From Streptomyces anulatus (GTDB lineage: Bacteria > Actinomycetota > Actinomycetes > Streptomycetales > Streptomycetaceae), in contig NZ_BMVK01000017.1 in NCBI RefSeq assembly GCF_014650675.1, positions 124,001-188,000 on the forward strand: a stretch of DNA of 64,000 nt. Direction: 5' to 3'. Below, in pieces: positions 59,404 through 64,000 of the stretch. How positions within the stretch are numbered: position 1 is the stretch's first letter; each line of letters starts with the position of its first letter. A program made the translations under genes and the position numbers. The notes under the pieces were generated by a model. The model was not told the DNA's origin, ran no database searches, and saw only the letters and a list, made by a program, of their open reading frames with translations.

Positions 59404-60174
59404 TCAGCTCCGCCGCTCGCCCCGCAGATGGGCGGAGAAGGAGAAGCGGTCGCCGCGGAACAGGGTCCGTACGCGCTCCAGCGGCCGGCCGTCGGCGTCC
59501 CGGGAGAGCCGGTGGATCAGGAGCATCGGCAGGGCGGGCGGGGTCCCGATGAGCAGGGCCTCACGGGGGGTCGCGAGCACGGTCTCGATCCGCTCGTCGG
59601 CGTCGCCGAAGGCGATGCCGAGGCGGTCGCGGAGGTAGGCGTAGAAGGAGGAGTCCGGGTCGAACTCCGTGTCCAGGTCCGGGACGCGGGCGACGCCGAC
59701 GTACGTGCTCTCCAGGCCGACGCGTTCGTCGTCGGCGAGCAGCACCCGCTCCAGGTGCCAGACCGGCTCGCCCCGCTCGACCGCGATCTCGGCGGCGAGC
59801 TCCTCGGGGCAGGGGAAGCGGTCCAGGCCGATGAGGTGGCGGCCGGGCCGCCGGCCCTGGCGGCGGACGCCCTCGGTGTAGCTGGCCAGCGAGAGCGGCT
59901 GCTCCAGCTTGGGCCCGGCGACGACGGTGCCGCGCCCCTGCCGGCGCAGCCGCCCTTCCAGGAGGAGTTCGCGCAGGGCCTGGCGGACGGTCTCGCGCGC
60001 GACCTCGTGCCGCTGGGCGAGCTCCCGCTCGGTGGGCAGGAGCCCGCCCTCGCCCAACTCGTCCAGCAGCACCGCGATACGGGCCTTGACCGCGTAGTAC
60101 TTCGGGATACGGCCGTGCTCGGGGATGCCGGAGCGGATCGGTGCGCCAGGTGCCTGGTCGTTCGGGTAGTCCAC
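59404..60174 (-). CDS. GntR-family (HutC subfamily, DasR-like) regulator
   Basis: 256 residues. The winged helix region reads IPKYYAVKARIAVLLDELGEG, then LPTERELAQRHEVARETVRQ and LLEGRLRRQGRGTVVA. The UTRA effector domain contains SLASYTEGVRRQG, PVWHLERVLLADDERVGLE and FRGDRFSFSAHLR. It resembles DasR closely enough to predict a GGTCTAGACC-like operator, in line with the GGTC-containing element before the oxidase and the phosphatase genes. It probably senses a phosphonate or aminophosphonate. It lies 132 bp upstream of the operon on the same strand. Confidence 0.88.
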   Translation of the reverse strand: MDYPNDQAPGAPIRSGIPEHGRIPKYYAVKARIAVLLDELGEGGLLPTERELAQRHEVARETVRQALRELLLEGRLRRQGRGTVVAGPKLEQPLSLASYTEGVRRQGRRPGRHLIGLDRFPCPEELAAEIAVERGEPVWHLERVLLADDERVGLESTYVGVARVPDLDTEFDPDSSFYAYLRDRLGIAFGDADERIETVLATPREALLIGTPPALPMLLIHRLSRDADGRPLERVRTLFRGDRFSFSAHLRGERRS

Positions 60175-60232
60175 GGCCCGATGGTTGCAGACGCGGGTGA
60201 ACGGGCGGCGTTACGGGCTCCGCCGCGGCCGG

Positions 60233-61447
60233 TCAGTCCGCGGTGCGGCGGAGCCGGCGGGCGTACCGCACCAGGGCGGTCCCGCCGAGCAGGAGCGCCC
60301 CGGCGGCCGCCCCGGTCCAGGACAGTGACGCCGGTCCGGTGCGGGCGAGTTCGGGGAGCGGGCGACCCGGGCCGACGCGGGGCGGGAGCCCGGGGTGCTC
60401 CTCGTCGGCGCCCCTGCCCTCCTCCCCGGTTCCGGGACGGGTCGGCGGCCGGGGGGCGGGGTCGCGGTCCGGGGACGGTTCCCGGCCCGTGCCGGGGTCC
60501 GTACGGGTGCCGTCGCCCGGGTCGACGCGCCCCGGGCCGACGTATTCAGGGTCGGCACGTTCCGGATCGGGACGCTCCACCCGGGGACGTTCCGGCTGCG
60601 AGCGCTCGGGCTGCGGGCGCTCGGAACGGGGCTGTTCGGAACGAGGTTGTTCCGGTTCACGGATGCCGCCCGTGGCGCCGTCGACGATCACGAAGGCGTA
60701 GTCCTCCGACTCCCCCACCCATTCGCCGTCCTCGCGCCCGCCGCCCTTGGCCTTGTCCTGGTGGCGGCGCTGGACGACGGCGGCGTGGGCGGTGACCGGG
60801 CCGGGGTCGGTGTCGGAGGTGAAGGCCATCCGGACGCGTACGGAGACGGTTTCGCCGGCGGGAACGGTGAACCCGAGGAAGCCGTCGCCGGAGCCGTCGG
60901 CGCCCGTACCCGCGCCTGCGCCGGTCGACGTCCCCGCCTCGCCTTCCTCCCCACCCTCCGCCTTCTCGCGCCGGTCGTCCCGGTCGTCCCGCTCGCCGCC
61001 GAAGACGCCGATCTGCTCGTCGCGGTCGGTGCTCTCCCAGGTGACCCGGTGTTCGACCCCGGGGCGGCCGGGCTCGGAGAACTCCAGCTGGATCTGGTCC
61101 GAGGTCAGCCGGCGGTCGCGGTCGGCGAGGACGAGGACCGGGTGCAGGGCCCGGCACGTCGTGTCGGTGGTGTTGGTGAGGTCGAGGAACCAGGTGCCGT
61201 AGCCGCCGCCGGAGGCGTACCTGTCCGGGGCGTCCTGGATCCGGGTCTCGATGGGGAAGTCCTTGGCGGCCGGGTCACCGCAGACCGGCTGCCGGTCGGC
61301 GGCTAAGGAAGCGGGTGCGGACACGGCCGGCAGGGCGGCGGCCTGCGGACCGCCCAGAAGCGCGGCGGGCACCGTGATCCCGGCGGCCAGCCCGAGGGCG
61401 GCGAGCGCACGGGCGTCACGCCGCCGTGCGCAGGAAGTGGGGGTCAT
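60233..61447 (-). CDS. LAxTG-anchored surface protein
   Basis: 404 residues: signal peptide (LAALGLAAGITVPAALLGG), an extracellular domain of about 220 residues with one Cys pair (PVCGDPAAK and DTTCRALH), then a repetitive Pro/Glu/Arg stalk (PRSEQPRSERPQPERSQPE). The C-terminal sorting signal is LARTG, followed by a membrane span (GAAAGALLLGGTALV) and ARRLRRTAD. Such LAxTG proteins are attached to the wall by class E sortases, which are not encoded in this window; the sortase at 49428 is class F. The role of the extracellular domain is unknown. Confidence 0.82.
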   Translation of the reverse strand: MTPTSCARRRDARALAALGLAAGITVPAALLGGPQAAALPAVSAPASLAADRQPVCGDPAAKDFPIETRIQDAPDRYASGGGYGTWFLDLTNTTDTTCRALHPVLVLADRDRRLTSDQIQLEFSEPGRPGVEHRVTWESTDRDEQIGVFGGERDDRDDRREKAEGGEEGEAGTSTGAGAGTGADGSGDGFLGFTVPAGETVSVRVRMAFTSDTDPGPVTAHAAVVQRRHQDKAKGGGREDGEWVGESEDYAFVIVDGATGGIREPEQPRSEQPRSERPQPERSQPERPRVERPDPERADPEYVGPGRVDPGDGTRTDPGTGREPSPDRDPAPRPPTRPGTGEEGRGADEEHPGLPPRVGPGRPLPELARTGPASLSWTGAAAGALLLGGTALVRYARRLRRTAD

Positions 61448-61556
61448 GAGGGGGCACCCTTCGCTGCTCGCGGACGACCGGGGCCGAGGCCTCCGGCGAT
61501 GGCCTCCGACGCAAGCACGCGCGCGCGGACTCAGAGAGTCGACATGCCGACTTGAT

Positions 61557-62750
61557 TCATAGGATCACCCGACTGCTCCCCCCTGTGCTTCCCGCCCCGC
61601 TCCCGCGCTCGCCACTCAGCTCCCCGGCCCGGCCCCCGGCCTGCTCCCCCACCCGCCCGAACACCGGCGCGAGCACCAGTTGCGCCGCGCCCTCCGCGAC
61701 CGGCCGGTCGCCGCCCCGGGCGACCGTGACGGTCACGCCCGCGCCCGCCCCGCCCCGCGCGGCCCGCTCCTCGATCACGGCCCGGACGCCCCGTACGTAC
61801 GCATCCTCGTCGGCGGCCACCGTCCTGCCGCCCAGGACCACGCGGTCGACGCCGAGCAGGCCGACCAGGTTCGCCGCGCCCGTTCCCAGGACCCGGGCGG
61901 CCTCACCCCGGTCGCCGCGCGCCTCGGCGGCCAGGCACAGCACCTCGATGCAGCCGCGTCCGCCGCAGCCGCAGAGCGGGCCGTCCAACTGGAGGGTCTG
62001 GTGGCCGAATTCGCCCGCCCCCGTCCGCGCGCCCCGGTGCACCTCGCCGCCGAGGACCAGGCCCGCGCCCAGCCCCGTACCGAGGTGGAGGTAGGCGAAG
62101 TCGCCGCGCGGCTCGTCGAGCGACAGGGCCACGGCGAGGGCGGCGGCGTTGGTGTCCTTGTCCAGCACCACCGGCAGCCCGGTCCGTTCGGCCAGGGCGG
62201 CGCGCAGCGGGTACCCGTCCCACTGCGGGAATCCCGTGACCCGGTGCAGGACGCCGTCCCGGTGGTCCAGCGGGCCGGGCACGGCGACGCCGACGCCGAG
62301 CACCGGCTTGTGCGGTTCGGCGGCGCACAGGTCCCGCACCGCGTCCGCCGCGTCCGCGAGGACCCGGTCCGCCGGAGCGCCGAGGTCGAGCGGCGCGCGG
62401 GTGACCGCGACCGGGCGGCCCGCGAGGTCGACCAGGACGGCGGTGAGCCCGTCGCGGTCCAGGTGCAGCCCGACGGCGAACTGCGCGTCGGGGACCAGCC
62501 GCAGCACGGTGCGCGGCTTGCCGCCGGTGGAGGGGCGCAGGCCCGCGCCGACGGCGAGACCGTCCTCCCGCAGCCGGGCGGTGATCTTGCTGACGGCCTG
62601 CGGGGTGAGGCCGGTGCCCTCGGCCAGCTCCAGCCTGCTGATGCCCTCCGCCCCGGCGGCCCGCAGCAGGTCCAGCACCAGCGCGGCGTTGTGGTGGCGC
62701 AGCGCCGGGAGATTCACCCCCGCAGGGGCCTTCGTCCTGGTCCTGTTCAC
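61557..62750 (-). CDS. ROK-family transcriptional repressor
   Basis: 397 residues. An N-terminal MarR-like winged helix (ALVLDLLRAAGAEGISRLELAE, then GLTPQAVSKITARLREDGLA) is followed by a ROK domain with the sugar/ATP-site pattern VLGVGVAVPGPLD, LDKDTNAAALA and the zinc motif GPLCGCGGRGCIE. ROK repressors answer to sugars or sugar phosphates. GTG 62750 has GAGGAGC upstream. It is divergent from the oxidoreductase with 73 bp between them, and a palindrome covers that promoter. Confidence 0.88.
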   Translation of the reverse strand: MNRTRTKAPAGVNLPALRHHNAALVLDLLRAAGAEGISRLELAEGTGLTPQAVSKITARLREDGLAVGAGLRPSTGGKPRTVLRLVPDAQFAVGLHLDRDGLTAVLVDLAGRPVAVTRAPLDLGAPADRVLADAADAVRDLCAAEPHKPVLGVGVAVPGPLDHRDGVLHRVTGFPQWDGYPLRAALAERTGLPVVLDKDTNAAALAVALSLDEPRGDFAYLHLGTGLGAGLVLGGEVHRGARTGAGEFGHQTLQLDGPLCGCGGRGCIEVLCLAAEARGDRGEAARVLGTGAANLVGLLGVDRVVLGGRTVAADEDAYVRGVRAVIEERAARGGAGAGVTVTVARGGDRPVAEGAAQLVLAPVFGRVGEQAGGRAGELSGERGSGAGSTGGSSRVIL

Positions 62751-62787
62751 GGCTCGCTCCTCTTCACCGCCCCATTGTGCCGGTCGC

Positions 62788-62824
62788 TTGCACTTTGGCA
62801 ACAGCGTTGCTTAAGTGGAATGCA
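62788..62824 (+). promoter_or_regulatory. Promoter with embedded ROK-type operator, likely leaderless transcript
   Basis: -35 TTGCAC (62788-62793), 17-bp spacer, -10 TTAAGT (62811-62816). The expected start site falls at or within a base of the oxidoreductase ATG (62824). The palindrome CACTTTGGCAAC-AGC-GTTGCTTAAGTG (62791-62817, 10 of 12 arm positions pairing) fills the spacer and both elements. Confidence 0.6.
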
Positions 62825-63945
62825 TGACCCCCAACGCCCCCGACGCCCCCCTCCGCGTCGCCCTCGTCGGCTACGGCCTGGCCGGCTCCGTCTTCCACGC
62901 CCCGCTGGTCTCCGCGACCGAAGGACTGGTGCTCGACACGGTCGTCACGTCGAACGAGGAACGCCGGGCCGAGGCCCTCGCCGCCTTCCCCGGCGTCCGC
63001 CTCGCCGCCTCGCCGGACGAGCTGTGGGAGCGCGCCGACGAGCTGGACCTCGTCGTGATCGCCACCCCGAACAGGACGCACGTCCCGCTGGCGACGGCCG
63101 CGCTGAAGGCGGGCCTTCCGGTGGTCGTGGACAAGCCGGTCGCCGGAACCGCCGCCGAGGCGCGCGAGCTCGCGGCTCTCGCCGAGGAGCGCGGGCTGCT
63201 GCTCTCGGTCTTCCAGAACCGCCGCTGGGACAACGACTTCCGCACCCTGGCCGGGCTGATCGCCGAGGGCGAACTGGGCGAGGTGCAGCGCTTCGAGTCC
63301 CGGTTCGAGCGCTGGCGGCCGCAGCCGAAGGGCGGCTGGCGCGAGTCGGGCGACCCGGAGGAGATCGGCGGTCTGCTGTTCGACCTGGGCAGCCATGTCG
63401 TCGACCAGGCGCTGGTGCTGTTCGGCCCGGCGGTCCAGGTGTACGCCGAGTCCGACGTACGGCGTCCCGGCGCGGCGGCGGACGACGACACGTTCCTGGC
63501 GATCACCCACGCCAACGGGGTCCGCTCGCATCTCCACGTCAGCGCCACCACGGCCCAGCTCGGCCCGCGTTTCCGGGTGCTGGGCTCGAAGGCGGGCTAT
63601 GTGAAGTACGGCCTGGACCCGCAGGAGGCGGCCCTGCGCGAGGGCCTGCGCCCGGTGGCCGGTGAGCCGTGGGGCGAGGAGGCGGAGGAGCTGTGGGGCC
63701 GCCTCGGTTCCGGCGAGTCCCCGCTGACCGGCGGCGGCACCCCGGTCCGTACGCTGCCCGGCGACTACCCCGCGTACTACGCCGCCGTCGCCGCCGCCGT
63801 ACGCGGCACCGGCCGGAACCCGGTCACCGCGCTGCAGGCCGCCGCCGCGCTGGACGTCCTGGAGGCCGCCCGCCGTTCGGCCCGTGAGGGCGTCTCCGTC
63901 ACCCTTCTCCCGCACCACGACGAAGAAGAGGAGCAGCGCGCATGA
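62824..63945 (+). CDS. Gfo/Idh/MocA-family NAD(P)-dependent oxidoreductase
   Basis: 373 residues. The Rossmann motif is VALVGYGLAGSVFHAP; VVIATPNRTHVPLA and VVDKPVAGTAAEA (EKP-like motif with DKP) follow, and the catalytic region is LLFDLGSHVVDQALVLFG (His). It oxidises or reduces a sugar or cyclitol; the neighbouring ROK repressor fits a sugar derivative. No Shine-Dalgarno sequence precedes the ATG, consistent with a leaderless mRNA; GTG 62815 lies inside the operator and -10 element and is unlikely. The stop overlaps the next gene by four bases (ATGA). Confidence 0.88.
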   Translation: MTPNAPDAPLRVALVGYGLAGSVFHAPLVSATEGLVLDTVVTSNEERRAEALAAFPGVRLAASPDELWERADELDLVVIATPNRTHVPLATAALKAGLPVVVDKPVAGTAAEARELAALAEERGLLLSVFQNRRWDNDFRTLAGLIAEGELGEVQRFESRFERWRPQPKGGWRESGDPEEIGGLLFDLGSHVVDQALVLFGPAVQVYAESDVRRPGAAADDDTFLAITHANGVRSHLHVSATTAQLGPRFRVLGSKAGYVKYGLDPQEAALREGLRPVAGEPWGEEAEELWGRLGSGESPLTGGGTPVRTLPGDYPAYYAAVAAAVRGTGRNPVTALQAAAALDVLEAARRSAREGVSVTLLPHHDEEEEQRA

Positions 63946-64000
63946 GCACCGCCTCCCCCACCATCTCCGAGCTGATCGCCCAGGAACGCCGGCTCACTGA
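63942..64000 (+). CDS. Start of a UPF0303/heme-degrading-domain-like gene (cut by window end)
   Basis: Only 19 codons are visible: MSTASPTISELIAQERRLT. The block ELIAQERRLT is the usual opening of UPF0303/GlcG-like proteins in Streptomyces, so this is a tentative family guess. Its ATG overlaps the oxidoreductase stop, indicating an operon. Confidence 0.5.
   Translation, partial: MSTASPTISELIAQERRLT

Noticed and set aside
1..64000. CRISPR arrays, insertion sequences, rRNA genes
   Set aside because: No regularly spaced direct repeats, transposase genes with terminal inverted repeats, or rRNA sequence were seen on either strand.

Overview
The window is about 72% GC, has codon third positions that are nearly all G or C, and is densely packed with actinobacterial families. 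It reads as a chromosomal segment of a Streptomyces species. Gene content and order (ceb sugar locus, a PAS-GGDEF-EAL protein, an ehu-type ABC importer, a chitin-type LPMO, then cslA-glxA-cslZ) match, from memory, a conserved core region known in S. coelicolor. There is no integrase, transposase or CRISPR array, so most of it looks like core genome. The species cannot be named from the sequence.

Layout. 1-5.9 kb: cellobiose/cello-oligosaccharide uptake and hydrolysis (cebE-cebF-cebG-bglC and a LacI repressor) with three copies of the TGGGAGCGCTCCCA operator. 6.1-11.2 kb: two tandem aspartate/alanine antiporters and an aspartate 4-decarboxylase, together a decarboxylation cycle that can generate proton-motive force. 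11.4-18.4 kb: a two-component system, a membrane-anchored unknown protein, a spermidine-synthase-like protein, an HTH/TPR regulator and a histidine phosphatase, with a dispersed Streptomyces repeat between the last two. 18.7-24.2 kb: a PAP2 phosphatase overlapping a four-gene block with a Cas4-like Fe-S nuclease, an unknown protein, an SF1 helicase and a small unknown protein. I rate this block the best candidate for an undescribed system.

24.5-37.3 kb: a primase-polymerase-like protein that runs into tRNA-Lys, a secreted M6 protease, a c-di-GMP enzyme (cdgA-like), a luciferase-like oxidoreductase, a cysteine-free member of the maleate isomerase/Asp-Glu racemase family, a D-2-hydroxyacid dehydrogenase, an ehuBCDA-type ectoine/amino-acid importer, an IclR regulator, a SUKH protein and a second identical tRNA-Lys. 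37.3-49.1 kb: an acyl-CoA synthetase, then hyphal-tip glycan genes (LPMO, SPFH protein, NlpC/P60 protein, a third identical tRNA-Lys, cslA, glxA, cslZ).

49.4-61.5 kb: a class F sortase with a membrane-anchored partner, a NagD-type HAD phosphatase, and a 2-aminoethylphosphonate import and degradation operon. That operon comprises a secreted phosphatase-superfamily enzyme, an ABC importer, a phosphonatase-like hydrolase, an FAD oxidase and a DasR-like GntR regulator. A near-identical 20-bp element stands before two of its transcription units. An LAxTG-anchored surface protein follows. 61.5-64 kb: a ROK repressor divergent from a Gfo/Idh/MocA oxidoreductase, with a palindrome sitting exactly on the shared promoter, and the start of a UPF0303/heme-degrading-like gene cut by the window end.

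The common themes are polysaccharide handling (cello-oligosaccharides, chitin, tip glucan), scavenging of small organic nutrients (aspartate, ectoine/amino acids, phosphonates) and developmental signalling.
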